From Clostridium_AD frigoriphilum (lineage in GTDB: Bacteria; Bacillota; Clostridia; Clostridiales; Clostridiaceae), in assembly GCF_036541405.1 (NCBI RefSeq), contig NZ_JAZHFS010000005.1:124001-188000 (forward strand): DNA of 64,000 nucleotides. The letters run 5' to 3'. Each line of letters begins with the position of its first letter. Position 1 is the stretch's first letter. The notes beneath the pieces are model-generated. The model did not search any database and was not told the DNA's origin. It worked only from the letters and a program-made list of their open reading frames with translations. This document shows positions 40,642 through 49,334 of this stretch, one piece after another. Position numbers and translations under genes: made by a program.

Positions 40642-43122
40642 TTATATAAATAGATTTACATTTGAGTCTTCAGTTTGACCTAGGTAATAACCAACTCCGC
40701 CAATTTTCACTCCGTCAATAAGCTCTTCCTTTGTAATCCCCATAACATCCATGGACATTGAGCAAGCAACCACTTCAACTCCACTATCAATTGCTGACTT
40801 TATTAAATCTTCAAGAGAATCTATATTTTTGTTTTTCATTACTGATCTAATCATTTTAGCTCCGATTCCCATCATGTTCATTTGAGAAAGTTTAAGTTTT
40901 CTGCTTCCTCTTGGCATCATAAATCCAAACATTGAATCAACTATTCCTTTTTTAACAGATACTTTTTCAGGTTTTCTTATAATGTTAAGACCCCAGAATG
41001 TAAATAATATAGTAACTTTACTACCCATTGCAACCGCGCCATTTGCAATAATAAAGGCTGCAATGGCTTTATCTAAATCACCACTAAAAACTACCATGGT
41101 TTTATTGTTTTTTTCACTTACCTCTGATGGAAAAGACCTATTTTTCGAGGCTACCTTATTATCTTTTTTTTTTATAAAGGCATAAACCATACCTTTTTCT
41201 TTTCTTAAATCTAGTAATTCATTATTTGTTTTAGTACACCAAGCTCTAATGTCCTCATAAAAACCAGGGTCTGATGCTGTTACTTTTAATATTTGACCAT
41301 CATTTAGCTCATCTATACTAGCCTTAACTTGAATTAATGGGCCTGGGCAACATAATCCACATGCATCGAGGAGTTTATCATAATTATCATTTTCTATAGC
41401 CACTTCATCTTTTATAACTTGAGTATCAGGGTCTATTTTCTGCCTTTTTATTTTATCTAAGTCTGACATTTTATTGGGTTTAAAATTTGAACTTAAAACT
41501 GATTTATATCCTCCAGTCAAATTTTTAACCTTAAATTCCTTTTGAGCTAAAATCCTAGAAGCTACGTATCCTCTTAACCCTACCTGACAATATTCAATAA
41601 TCTCTTTGTTTTTGTCAAGTTCACCAATTCTTTCGCGAAGGTTATCTACTGGAATATTTATAGCACCCTCAACATGTCCATTGTTATATTCTATTTCTGT
41701 ACGAACATCTAATACTACAGCCTTTTCTCTATCATAAGCCATAAATTCATCTGTAGTGAGTACTTCCATTCTTCCTGCGAGCACATTTTGAGCAACAAAT
41801 CCTGCCATATTTACTGGATCCTTAGCTGATGAAAAAGGTGGTGCATAGGAAAGCTCAAGCTCTGTTAAATCATCAACTGTTCCTCCAAGGCGTATAACTG
41901 TGGCGAGCACATCTATTCTCTTATCAACGCCATCATAACCAACACCTTGAGCTCCAAGTATTTTGCCTTCACTATTAAAAATAAGTTTTAAAGTCATAGG
42001 AAGAGCAGCTGGATAGTAAGACGCATGTGAAACAGGATGAACAAATATAACTTTGTAAGGTATATTAAGTCTAGTTAAAGTTCGCTCATTATTACCTGTA
42101 CTTGCTGCTGTAAGTCCAAAAACCTTTAAAATTGCAGTGCCTTGAGTCCCGTTATACTTAGAGTTTAAACCTGCTATATTATCGGCTGCAATTCTTCCTT
42201 GCTTATTTGCAGGTCCAGCGAGTGGTATTGCCGTATTGGTCTTATTTACAAAATCTATAACTTCTATAGCGTCACCTACTGCAAATACTCCCTCTGCACT
42301 AGTTTCCATTTTATCATTTACCAAAATATGACCCTTGACGCCTAATTTAATACCAGCTTCTTTTGCGAATTTAGTATCAGGAAATACTCCTATTGCAAGT
42401 ATTATCATATCAGCGCTTAATTTTGAACCACTGCTTAATGTTATTTCAACACCATTTTCAGTATCTTTAAAGGCTTTCACTCCATCATTTAAAATTATTT
42501 CCACACCGTTATCTGAAATTTCTTTTTCAACGCTTAGAACAATATCAGTATCAAAAGGAGCCAATATATGAGGTGCCGCTTCTACTAAAGTAACGTTAAG
42601 TCCTCTTTCTTTTAAGTTTTCAGCCATTTCAACCCCAACATATCCTCCACCAATAACTACAGCACTGTTAATCCCCAATGTATCTACATATTTTTTTATA
42701 TTATCAGTGTCTGGTATATTTCTTAAGGTAAATATTCTTTTACTATTTATACCCTCTATATTAGGTTTAATTGCTTTTGCACCTGGTGATAACACTAAAT
42801 AATCATAACTTTCCTCGTAGGTACCGCGAGTTTTACTATTAACTGTTACAACCTTTTTACTGGTGTCAATTGCAACTACTTCACTGTTGTTTCTAACATC
42901 TATATTAAACCTTGCATTCATACTCTCAGGTGTTTGCACTAAAAGCTTATCTCTATCTTTTATTACGTCACCGATGTAATAAGGCAGTCCACAATTTGCA
43001 AAAGAAATATATTCATCTCTTTCAAACATAATTATCTCTGCGTTTTCATCAAGCCTTCTAAGTCTAGCTGCCGTTGAAGCTCCACCTGCAACGCCACCTA
43101 CGATTAATGTTTTTTTTATCAT
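40642..43122 (-). CDS. CoA-disulfide/persulfide reductase fused to rhodanese, TusA and DsrE domains
   Basis: An 826-residue sulfur-relay protein with four parts. Residues 1-445 are an FAD pyridine-nucleotide disulfide oxidoreductase, with TLIVGGVAGGASTA and the single active cysteine C44 in SFANCGLPYY. Residues 460-555 are a rhodanese with CQVGLRGY. Residues 585-655 are a TusA-like domain with CGLCCPGPLIQVKAS. Residues 668-826 are DsrE/DsrF-like, starting MVVFSGDLDKAIAAF. It should use NAD(P)H to reduce CoA-persulfide or disulfide and pass sulfane sulfur between its own domains. GAGGAGG precedes the ATG. Confidence 0.92.
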   Translation of the reverse strand: MIKKTLIVGGVAGGASTAARLRRLDENAEIIMFERDEYISFANCGLPYYIGDVIKDRDKLLVQTPESMNARFNIDVRNNSEVVAIDTSKKVVTVNSKTRGTYEESYDYLVLSPGAKAIKPNIEGINSKRIFTLRNIPDTDNIKKYVDTLGINSAVVIGGGYVGVEMAENLKERGLNVTLVEAAPHILAPFDTDIVLSVEKEISDNGVEIILNDGVKAFKDTENGVEITLSSGSKLSADMIILAIGVFPDTKFAKEAGIKLGVKGHILVNDKMETSAEGVFAVGDAIEVIDFVNKTNTAIPLAGPANKQGRIAADNIAGLNSKYNGTQGTAILKVFGLTAASTGNNERTLTRLNIPYKVIFVHPVSHASYYPAALPMTLKLIFNSEGKILGAQGVGYDGVDKRIDVLATVIRLGGTVDDLTELELSYAPPFSSAKDPVNMAGFVAQNVLAGRMEVLTTDEFMAYDREKAVVLDVRTEIEYNNGHVEGAINIPVDNLRERIGELDKNKEIIEYCQVGLRGYVASRILAQKEFKVKNLTGGYKSVLSSNFKPNKMSDLDKIKRQKIDPDTQVIKDEVAIENDNYDKLLDACGLCCPGPLIQVKASIDELNDGQILKVTASDPGFYEDIRAWCTKTNNELLDLRKEKGMVYAFIKKKDNKVASKNRSFPSEVSEKNNKTMVVFSGDLDKAIAAFIIANGAVAMGSKVTILFTFWGLNIIRKPEKVSVKKGIVDSMFGFMMPRGSRKLKLSQMNMMGIGAKMIRSVMKNKNIDSLEDLIKSAIDSGVEVVACSMSMDVMGITKEELIDGVKIGGVGYYLGQTEDSNVNLFI

Positions 43123-43158
43123 AATTATTTTCCTCCTCGTATTCTCGTAATTTATTTA

Positions 43159-43443
43159 TTAGCTTAATAGTAAAATCGAATTTATTAACTTCTTTATTCT
43201 TTCATCTCTAATTTTATAGTTAACCTCAAGACCATTTCGATGACCCTCTATTACACCAGCATATCTTAGCTTCTGTAGATGTTGTGATACAGTCGATTGA
43301 GGAACCTTTAGACAAGTCTGCATATGGGAAACATTACATTGCCCTTGATCTAATATGCTTTTTACTAAACACATCCTAATAGGATGCGCTAATACTTTCA
43401 GGATATCCGTAATTTCAATGTATCTCATGTAATCTGTATCCAT
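43159..43443 (-). CDS. ArsR family regulator, SqrR/BigR-like
   Basis: A 94-residue winged-helix regulator. Cysteines at C25 (PIRMCLVKS), C36 (GQCNVSH) and C44 (MQTCLKV) are the visible sensors. VPQSTVSQHLQKLRYAGVI is the recognition helix. Paired cysteines in this fold sense reactive sulfur species in SqrR and BigR. It lies inside a sulfane-sulfur operon, 35 bases after the rhodanese gene. Close paralogue: the protein at 53810-54097 has cysteines at the same three positions. Confidence 0.88.
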   Translation of the reverse strand: MDTDYMRYIEITDILKVLAHPIRMCLVKSILDQGQCNVSHMQTCLKVPQSTVSQHLQKLRYAGVIEGHRNGLEVNYKIRDERIKKLINSILLLS

Positions 43444-43477
43444 AACCCATCCTCTTTCCTAAATTCCAATCTAGACA

Positions 43478-43801
43478 TTATCTAGATAAACTATATCTCC
43501 AAGAACCTATTCCACGACTTAGATGGTAAATATTTTTAAAATCATTGTTTGCCAAAATTTCCACTGCTCTTGGGCTTCTTCCACCAGATGCACAATAAAC
43601 AAGTAATGGCTTATCTTTATAAACACCCAGTTCATTAAGTTTCATAGGAAGAATCTGCACTGGAACAAGTTTCGCTCCTGGAATGTGTCCATTATCATAT
43701 TCTTCTTTAGTTCTTACATCTATTATAATAAATTCTTTATCTTCATTTATAAGCTTATATGCCTCTTCTGCACTAACATTTTTAACTCCTGAATTAAACA
43801 T
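43478..43801 (-). CDS. Single-domain rhodanese
   Basis: A 107-residue sulfurtransferase. VRTKEEYDNGHIPGA is the CH2A-type motif, and VYCASGGRSPRA holds the catalytic cysteine loop CASGGRS. It moves sulfane sulfur to thiols. It is the first gene of the operon that ends with thioredoxin. AAGGAGGCATAAATT precedes the ATG. A similar protein with a membrane anchor is encoded at 47951. Confidence 0.92.
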   Translation of the reverse strand: MFNSGVKNVSAEEAYKLINEDKEFIIIDVRTKEEYDNGHIPGAKLVPVQILPMKLNELGVYKDKPLLVYCASGGRSPRAVEILANNDFKNIYHLSRGIGSWRYSLSR

Positions 43802-43995
43802 AATTTATGCCTCCTTAAAATTTAGTTCATATTATTATATCTTAATATTACGATATAATAATATAATAACACATTCAAAATAAAAAGCAATAGAAATTTA
43901 CTTAAATATTTTTTTAACCACTTAATAGAAAATGATACACGAAATTATCCATGTACCACTATATTTATTACTTTTCATACTATTTTTTCAACATA

Positions 43996-44313
43996 TTATT
44001 TTATTTCTTCTAACATTACAGAAAATTCTTCTGAATTAATTTCACCTTTTACGTACCTATCAACTAAAATTATTACTGCTGAATTTAACCCTTCTAATCC
44101 TTGTATTACGGTTCTTTTTTCTCTAAACTCATTAGCATTTACCTCCTCCCTAACATACCTTTCTTTTAATATTTCCATGCTTTTTTCAAAAGAATAATTT
44201 TTCTGCCTTTTATATAAAAGAAATACTATTAGTGATGCTATTATCAAAATAACTAAAATCGATAATATGTAGGAGCCATAAAATCCATATCCCATATAAC
44301 GTCCGTGCCTCAT
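43996..44313 (-). CDS. Small membrane protein with SHOCT-like repeats
   Basis: A 105-residue membrane protein. A Gly/Tyr-rich N terminus (RHGRYMGYGFYGSYI) leads into one membrane helix (LSILVILIIASLIVFLL). Two SHOCT-like segments follow: MEILKERYVREEVNANEF and VILVDRYVKGEINSEEF, each with the pattern L-x(5)-Y/R-x-G/E-E-I/V. ATG at 44313 follows GGAAGGAG; earlier codons lack a site. A sequence at 44371-44390 also found upstream of the nearby response regulator gene suggests joint control. Confidence 0.75.
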   Translation of the reverse strand: MRHGRYMGYGFYGSYILSILVILIIASLIVFLLYKRQKNYSFEKSMEILKERYVREEVNANEFREKRTVIQGLEGLNSAVIILVDRYVKGEINSEEFSVMLEEIK

Positions 44314-44370
44314 AAAATCACTCCTTCCTTGTTTACTTTCCATAATAATAGCATTTACAAAAGATTAAAC

Positions 44371-44390
44371 TGTGGACTAATTGTGACAAA
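44371..44390 (-). promoter_or_regulatory. Shared motif upstream of the SHOCT-like gene
   Basis: GTGGACTAATTGTGACAAAA here and GTGTACTAATTGTGGCAAAA at 46631-46650 differ at two of 20 positions. Each lies 56-58 bases upstream of its gene start, on the same side. It is a candidate response-regulator site. Confidence 0.5.
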
Positions 44391-44393
44391 ACG

Positions 44394-44428
44394 AAAAAAA
44401 TAAATCCACCTAATTTATAAGTGGATTT
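44394..44428 (-). terminator. Terminator of the two-component operon
   Basis: AAATCCAC and GTGGATTT form a stem on the minus strand, followed by ATTTTTTT. Confidence 0.75.
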
Positions 44429-45890
44429 CATCTTCAAACTTTAAAAATTCTATTTTAATTTGTGTTCCTACATTTATTTGACTTTTTATTTCAAGTTTAC
44501 AATTTAAAATCTCTATTAGATGCTTAGCAATAGAAATACCTAGCCCAGTACTATTACCAGAGTATTTTCTAGCCTTATCTGCTTTATAAAATCTTTCCCC
44601 TATAAAAGGAATATCTTCCTTACTAATTCCTATACCATAATCGGTTATTGTTATTGAAAGAGTGTCCTTTTGATTTATGTTCTCTAAAATTATAGCTAAC
44701 TTTATTTTGCTATTTACATGTGAAAACTTAATTGCATTGTCTATAAAAATTATTAATAGTTGCTTAAGTTTATCATAATCACTCCAAACCGGTGACAAAT
44801 TACCATCATCAATTAATTCTAATTCTATGTTTTTTGCTTTTGTTATTGGTTTTAATACCCGTGTTATATCTCGTAGTATTTCTTTAAGATCAAGCTTTTG
44901 TAAATTTAGCTCTACTTTACCAGATTCTAATTTACTTAGACTAAGCAAATCTGATACCATGACCTCAAGTCTTTTGGTTTCTTTAATTAATGTATAATAA
45001 TTATCATGATGCTCTTCCATTGGTATTACTCCATCATATAGCCCTTCAAGATTGCCTCTTATTATAGTTAAAGGTGTTCTAAATTCATGAGATACATTTG
45101 CTACAAAATCTTTTCTCATCTGCTCCAGTTTCTCTTGTTGCCTTATGTTATATTCCAGCCTTGATGATAATATATCAAAAGAAGTTGATAACTCTCCAAT
45201 CTCATCTTTTTGATATATATTGGTCTTAAGTTTAAAGTTTCCTTCAGTCATTTGCATAGCTGCTTCATTAATTATTTTAATAGGTTTTGTTATATTTTTA
45301 GAAAAATAAAAACCTAATAAACCCGCAATTATAACTTCACCCAAAACTGCAGCAATCAAATAAATAAAAAATTCATTCATAGAATTTGATAAATCTATCG
45401 TTGAAGAATGCACAATGATAACTCCAATTATGCTTTTATCACCTTTTACAATTGGTACTGCAACACTCATCATATTCTCGTCGTAATAAGCATTGTATCC
45501 TTGCATCGATTTTAATTTACCACCTAATGCACTTGTAATAATTTCTGAGTAGACCCCTTGAGGGTCTGGGTTTTTCTTTAAAACTTTATCTTCATTTTCA
45601 TAAATTGTTCTAATCTCACCTTTTAAGTTAATCATCCATACTTTTGTGTTATCAAATGAACTAACTCCCTTTACGATATCTTTATACTCCTTTGAATCCA
45701 TACCATTTTCAATGTAAGGTTCTAGTACACTTTCCAATTTCTGAGCATGTAGAGTTATATTTTTTTCTTTCATCTCAAATATATTATTTCTAAATATGTT
45801 TATTCCAATTATACCTATACATAGGGTAGATATTATTATTATTAATACAAAACCTATTGTTAGTTTAGTAGTTATACTTCTTTTAATCAT
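44415..45890 (-). CDS. Sensor histidine kinase
   Basis: A 491-residue membrane kinase. An N-terminal helix (TTKLTIGFVLIIIISTLCI) and a second near residue 180 bracket an extracellular sensor of about 150 residues. A HAMP segment (ITKPIKIINEA) follows. The HisKA box is FVANVSHEFRTPLTIIRG, and the ATPase part has FIDNAIKFS, DYGIGIS and GLGISIAKH. ATG at 45890 follows GAGG; it overlaps the response regulator gene by 8 bases. The signal is unknown; the neighbours suggest envelope or stress functions. Confidence 0.93.
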   Translation of the reverse strand: MIKRSITTKLTIGFVLIIIISTLCIGIIGINIFRNNIFEMKEKNITLHAQKLESVLEPYIENGMDSKEYKDIVKGVSSFDNTKVWMINLKGEIRTIYENEDKVLKKNPDPQGVYSEIITSALGGKLKSMQGYNAYYDENMMSVAVPIVKGDKSIIGVIIVHSSTIDLSNSMNEFFIYLIAAVLGEVIIAGLLGFYFSKNITKPIKIINEAAMQMTEGNFKLKTNIYQKDEIGELSTSFDILSSRLEYNIRQQEKLEQMRKDFVANVSHEFRTPLTIIRGNLEGLYDGVIPMEEHHDNYYTLIKETKRLEVMVSDLLSLSKLESGKVELNLQKLDLKEILRDITRVLKPITKAKNIELELIDDGNLSPVWSDYDKLKQLLIIFIDNAIKFSHVNSKIKLAIILENINQKDTLSITITDYGIGISKEDIPFIGERFYKADKARKYSGNSTGLGISIAKHLIEILNCKLEIKSQINVGTQIKIEFLKFEDEIHL

Positions 45891-46575
45891 AATTAACCTC
45901 AAATTTATATCCAAGCGACCATACAGTTTTAATATTCCAGTTATATTGATTCTCTAGTTTAAGCTTTGCCCTAAGCCTTTTAATATGAGTATCAACAGTC
46001 CTTGGATCTCCAAAATACTCAGTTCCCCAGATACTATCCAGTAGCACATCCCTTGAAAGGATTTTGTTGGGTGAATTTGCAAGCATCCATAATACTTCTA
46101 TCTCTTTTTTTGTTAGATTAATAGTATTATCGTTTATTTTCACAGAATAATTTCCTATGTCAATTTTAAGTGAATTATATTTAATTACAGTTTGCTTCTC
46201 AGTCTCACTTGTGACAATTCTTCTAAGGACAGCTTTAACTCTTGCAACAACTTCCCCTGGACTAAAAGGTTTTACTATATAATCATCTGCTCCAGTGTCT
46301 AAAGCCATTATCTTATCCCCATCATCACTTCTTGCGGTAATCATTATTATAGGTACAGTTGAACTCTTTCTTATCTCAGTGCAAACCTCTAATCCATTTT
46401 TACGTGGCATCATAATATCTAAAAGAATAAGTACGGGCATGTATTCTGAATTTTTAACTAAAGCTTCATTTCCATCATGTGCTGTTATTATCTCAAAACC
46501 TTCCTTAATTAGATAAGGTTTTAAAATTTTTATAATCTCTTCATTATCATCTGCAACTAGTATCTTCTTTCCCAT
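45883..46575 (-). CDS. OmpR/PhoB family response regulator
   Basis: A 230-residue regulator. The receiver domain has ILVADDNEE (acidic pair), LILLDIMMPRKNG (phospho-Asp near 53) and DYIVKPFSPGE (Lys). The C-terminal winged helix has LTKKEIEVLWMLA and VDTHIKRLRAKL. ATG at 46575 follows GGAGG. It is first in an operon with the kinase. It may bind the 20-base motif at 46631 and 44371. Confidence 0.95.
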   Translation of the reverse strand: MGKKILVADDNEEIIKILKPYLIKEGFEIITAHDGNEALVKNSEYMPVLILLDIMMPRKNGLEVCTEIRKSSTVPIIMITARSDDGDKIMALDTGADDYIVKPFSPGEVVARVKAVLRRIVTSETEKQTVIKYNSLKIDIGNYSVKINDNTINLTKKEIEVLWMLANSPNKILSRDVLLDSIWGTEYFGDPRTVDTHIKRLRAKLKLENQYNWNIKTVWSLGYKFEVNYD

Positions 46576-46630
46576 AGGGTTACCTCCAGTAAACATTTCT
46601 TAAATTATACCATTTATTAAACACGCACTT

Positions 46631-46650
46631 GTGTACTAATTGTGGCAAAA
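46631..46650 (-). promoter_or_regulatory. Shared motif upstream of the response regulator gene
   Basis: Partner of the motif at 44371-44390, 56 bases before the response regulator ATG. ACACAAAAATAACAC at 46676-46690, before the divergent secreted-protein gene, contains similar half sites. Confidence 0.5.
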
Positions 46651-46759
46651 AAATAAAATCTTTTTAATAGAAATGACACAAAAATAACACTTTTTAAAAC
46701 CATAATTTCGTTATGATATAGTCATACCAAACAAAATAAGAATTTAAGGAGGAACAAAT

Positions 46760-47266
46760 ATGAAAAGTAAAAAATTATGGGTTGCATTAACTTTGTCGTT
46801 AGTACTGGTTACAAGCGGGGTTGTATTCGCCGCTGAAACTTCTACAACTGTCCCAGTAACTACAGTAGCTCACAAAACTCTTGTCCTGGCTAGGACCACA
46901 GGGCTTAGAGGATATGACTACGTAACCTCTGTGCTTAAAACCAAAGGATTTACAGACACCCAAATAACCGCTGGACTTGCTTCGGGAAAAACAGTATATG
47001 ATCTTGCTAAAGAAAAAGATATGAGCGAAGAACAATTTAAGGCTGCTCTACTCGCTGAAAAATCTAAAGCGATAGATGCTTCTGTTACAAAAGGCACTAT
47101 AACCAAAGAAGAAGGTACTACTTTAAAGGAAAATATAAAAACTAACACGGCAAGTTGCTCAGGCAATTTCGGTGAAGGAAATAAGAATTCAAACGGAACA
47201 GGTAATGTTCGTGGAACAAGCAATACTCATGGAAATGGTGGTGGAATGATGGGTAATGGACGCTAA
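46760..47266 (+). CDS. Secreted protein of unknown function
   Basis: A 168-residue exported protein. The signal peptide KLWVALTLSLVLVTSGVVFA ends at an Ala-x-Ala-like site. A Thr/Val-rich linker follows, then two helical parts (GYDYVTSVLKTKGFTDTQI and LAKEKDMSEEQFKAALLAE), and a low-complexity Gly/Asn/Met tail (GNGGGMMGNG) that may bind metal. I do not recognise the family. AAGGAGG precedes the ATG. It is divergent from the two-component genes and is likely one of their targets. Confidence 0.78.
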   Translation: MKSKKLWVALTLSLVLVTSGVVFAAETSTTVPVTTVAHKTLVLARTTGLRGYDYVTSVLKTKGFTDTQITAGLASGKTVYDLAKEKDMSEEQFKAALLAEKSKAIDASVTKGTITKEEGTTLKENIKTNTASCSGNFGEGNKNSNGTGNVRGTSNTHGNGGGMMGNGR

Positions 47267-47306
47267 ATTTCAAAATAAGAACACAAATAATATATTATAA
47301 TTTAAT

Positions 47307-47345
47307 AAAAAAAACATGCTAACTTTTTAATAGCATGTTTTTTTT
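47307..47345. terminator. Bidirectional terminator
   Basis: AAAAACATGCTA and TAGCATGTTTTT form the stem between the convergent secreted-protein and thioredoxin-like genes. Confidence 0.8.
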
Positions 47346-47346
47346 A

Positions 47347-47667
47347 TTAAACAAATTCAGAAAATCTCTGGATTTTTTCTTTTAGTTCTAGAAAATTAAT
47401 GTATCTTGCTTGTCTTACTATCTCTTTTCCTTCTAAAAATATAATAACTGCAGGAATAGTAAATATACCAAAAACACTAGCTACAGATGGGATGTTTTGA
47501 ATTTCTACATGTCCACTCACAACTTTAGGCTGTTTTTTAAGTAGTTCTTCAATTCTTGGTAAAACATCATCACACACGCTACACCCATCTGATGAAAAAT
47601 ACAACATAACAAATTTGTTTTCTTTAATAAAATCTTTTATATCATCTATAGAATTTAAATTCTTCAT
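47347..47667 (-). CDS. Thioredoxin family protein
   Basis: A 106-residue thioredoxin-fold protein. YFSSDGCSVCDDVLP gives a CSVC redox pair instead of CGPC, and FTIPAVIIFLEGKEI has the cis-proline. The less usual CxxC suggests a special partner, perhaps persulfides, given the CsoR/CstR-like operator 32 bases upstream. AGAAGGAGT precedes the ATG. It is divergent from a membrane-anchored rhodanese. Confidence 0.88.
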   Translation of the reverse strand: MKNLNSIDDIKDFIKENKFVMLYFSSDGCSVCDDVLPRIEELLKKQPKVVSGHVEIQNIPSVASVFGIFTIPAVIIFLEGKEIVRQARYINFLELKEKIQRFSEFV

Positions 47668-47698
47668 AGTTTTACTCCTTCTTTATGCTTTCTTTTTT

Positions 47699-47715
47699 AT
47701 ACTCCCCTAGGGTAT
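47699..47715 (-). promoter_or_regulatory. CsoR/CstR-type operator before the thioredoxin-like gene
   Basis: ATACTCCCCTAGGGTAT has the ATAC-C-run/G-run-GTAT layout used by CsoR-family repressors. It lies 32 bases upstream of the gene. No CsoR-family gene is in the window. Confidence 0.6.
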
Positions 47716-47841
47716 ATTTAAAATTATAAGTGCACCTATCCTCCTTGTCAAATATCAATTTAATTTTTCCATAAACTACTTTAACGTATATAAAAATATT
47801 TAAAATATTATATTGAAGTTTTTGAATAATGATGATATTAT

Positions 47842-47858
47842 ATACCCACTGGGGGTAT
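47842..47858 (+). promoter_or_regulatory. CsoR/CstR-type operator before the rhodanese gene
   Basis: ATACCCACTGGGGGTAT is a second site of the same layout, 92 bases before the rhodanese ATG. Together with 47699 it marks both divergent genes as co-regulated. Confidence 0.65.
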
Positions 47859-47950
47859 GTAATGTCATTTACTTTAAAACCCTAAAAATAAATTTCACAG
47901 TTAAGATACATATTAAAATCGTACTTTATTAATTGAAAGAAGGGAAAATC

Positions 47951-48343
47951 ATGAATACTATATTAACCATAATATTAATCTTTGTAATAGCTTATATAAT
48001 ATATCCTAAAGTAGCAATTAAATTTAATAAAAATGTAACAAATATTTCTGGAGATGAAGCCCTTAATCTTATAAAAGAAAATAAGGACCTTATTGTTTTA
48101 GATGTAAGAACTAAACGCGAATACCAAACAGGACATATAAATGCTTCTAAGCTAATGCCTGTTAATGAGATTGCTTCAAGGATTAAAGAACTAGAAAAGT
48201 TTCGTGGCAAAGCAATTTTAGTACATTGTGCATCAGGTGGAAGAAGTCCTAAAGCCGTTAATGTATTATTAAAAAACAAATTTAGTCCCATATATCACAT
48301 GAATCATGGACTAGCAGATTTTAATGGAAATTTAAAAAAATAA
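47951..48343 (+). CDS. Membrane-anchored rhodanese
   Basis: A 130-residue protein with one N-terminal helix (TILTIILIFVIAYIIYP) followed by a rhodanese domain. VRTKREYQTGHINASKL and VHCASGGRSPKA carry the family motifs, with the catalytic cysteine in CASGGRS. It should act on sulfane sulfur at the membrane face. ATG at 47951 follows GAAGGG; an in-frame ATG six codons earlier is possible. CstR-regulated rhodaneses are known in sulfide detoxification, which fits the operator here. Confidence 0.9.
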   Translation: MNTILTIILIFVIAYIIYPKVAIKFNKNVTNISGDEALNLIKENKDLIVLDVRTKREYQTGHINASKLMPVNEIASRIKELEKFRGKAILVHCASGGRSPKAVNVLLKNKFSPIYHMNHGLADFNGNLKK

Positions 48344-48455
48344 TTAATTATAAAGATAATATTAAAAATAATTGTGGAAATCCAACTGTAATTGGTATTG
48401 TATTTTATAATAAAATAGTAATTACTTTAAATCCAAGATCTATAAAATGATTTAT

Positions 48456-48611
48456 ATGTTTATAGAACAATCTGCTAACAAATGAGAATTCACCTTTATT
48501 CCTTCAGGAACCCATGTTAAGTCTGGACATGTAATCGTTCATGTACAAGCTAAGGCTGATGATTATCATATGGGTTGGAAAGTGTCCATGAATATTATTG
48601 AAATACTCTAA
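48456..48611 (+). pseudogene. Short gene remnant with internal stop
   Basis: From ATG at 48456 the frame reads a few residues, hits TGA at 48483, and continues FIPSGTHVKSGHVIVHVQAK and DDYHMGWKVSMNIIEIL to a TAA. Composition is coding-like. Upstream bases (48380-48455) read similarly in another frame (VIGIVFYNKIVITLNPRS). It looks like the end of a decayed secreted or cupredoxin-like gene, but I cannot assign it. Confidence 0.35.
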
Positions 48612-48628
48612 AAAAGATTGATTATAAC

Positions 48629-49027
48629 TTAATCAACCTTTTTTAATACTCTGATTAAAATTTCAATAGTTACACCTACCCCAATTCCTATTGTGTATGC
48701 TAATAAGTCACTCCACAAAAATCCATATCCAAGTGTCAATCCTCCAATTGTTGTATTTCTAATAGTATCTATCCAATTAGAATGATACAACTGGCTTGAT
48801 TCAATAAGATAACAAAATAATATCCCACTTATTGCAACTGACTTTGTTTTCATCTCTCTAAAAACAAATCCAAAAACAAGAAAAATCATTAATGCCCACA
48901 AAGCATCCCCCAAATATATATTCAATAAATCTGGAATAAATTTAGCCATCTTTCTTGAACCTAATCCTAAAATAATTACAACCATTGTCATCGCAGCATA
49001 CAATAATCTATTACGTTTATATATCAT
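48629..49027 (-). CDS. DUF2809 membrane protein
   Basis: A 132-residue protein with four membrane helices. The signature LGSRK, YLGDALWALMIFLVFG, ESSQLYHSNWIDTIRNT and GGLTLGYGFLWSDLLAYTIG defines the DUF2809 family, whose function is unknown. It starts at 49027 just upstream of GGGAGGG-type sequence. It lies beside a decayed zinc transporter cluster but is intact. Confidence 0.85.
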   Translation of the reverse strand: MIYKRNRLLYAAMTMVVIILGLGSRKMAKFIPDLLNIYLGDALWALMIFLVFGFVFREMKTKSVAISGILFCYLIESSQLYHSNWIDTIRNTTIGGLTLGYGFLWSDLLAYTIGIGVGVTIEILIRVLKKVD

Positions 49028-49082
49028 AATTTATTTATTCCCTCCCTACGTAACTATAATTATAGGTGTTTTTTTACCTAAA

Positions 49083-49334
49083 CTAATTGTAACGCTTTTT
49101 TGATAATAATAGACCTACATTTTTTATTAATATAACTAATGCAAGTAATACAACTGAAATCAATGCAGTTATACCTCCAGGCGCACAATTCATGTAATAT
49201 GAAATAAATAGTGACAAGAGTATATCTATAACACTAAAGAGTACTGAGTATAAAAGAGTTGATTTAAATCCTTTCCCTAGTTGCATTGCTTTAGCAACAG
49301 GCAAAGCAATCATTGAGCTTAAAACCAGTACCCT
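49083..49334 (-). pseudogene. znuB: Zinc ABC permease remnant, C-terminal end
   Basis: Only the last part of a ZnuB/AdcB-type permease is left. The frame reads VLVLSSMIALPVAKAMQLGK then YSVLFSVIDILLSLFISYYM and ends normally. A real permease has about 270 residues, so some 190 are missing. At about 49334 the sequence switches to the ATPase remnant in another frame, so a deletion joined the two genes. Confidence 0.75.

Noticed and set aside
46760..47266. Minus-strand frames at 46799-47035 and 46918-47223
   Set aside because: Shadows of the secreted-protein gene, which has a signal peptide and AAGGAGG.
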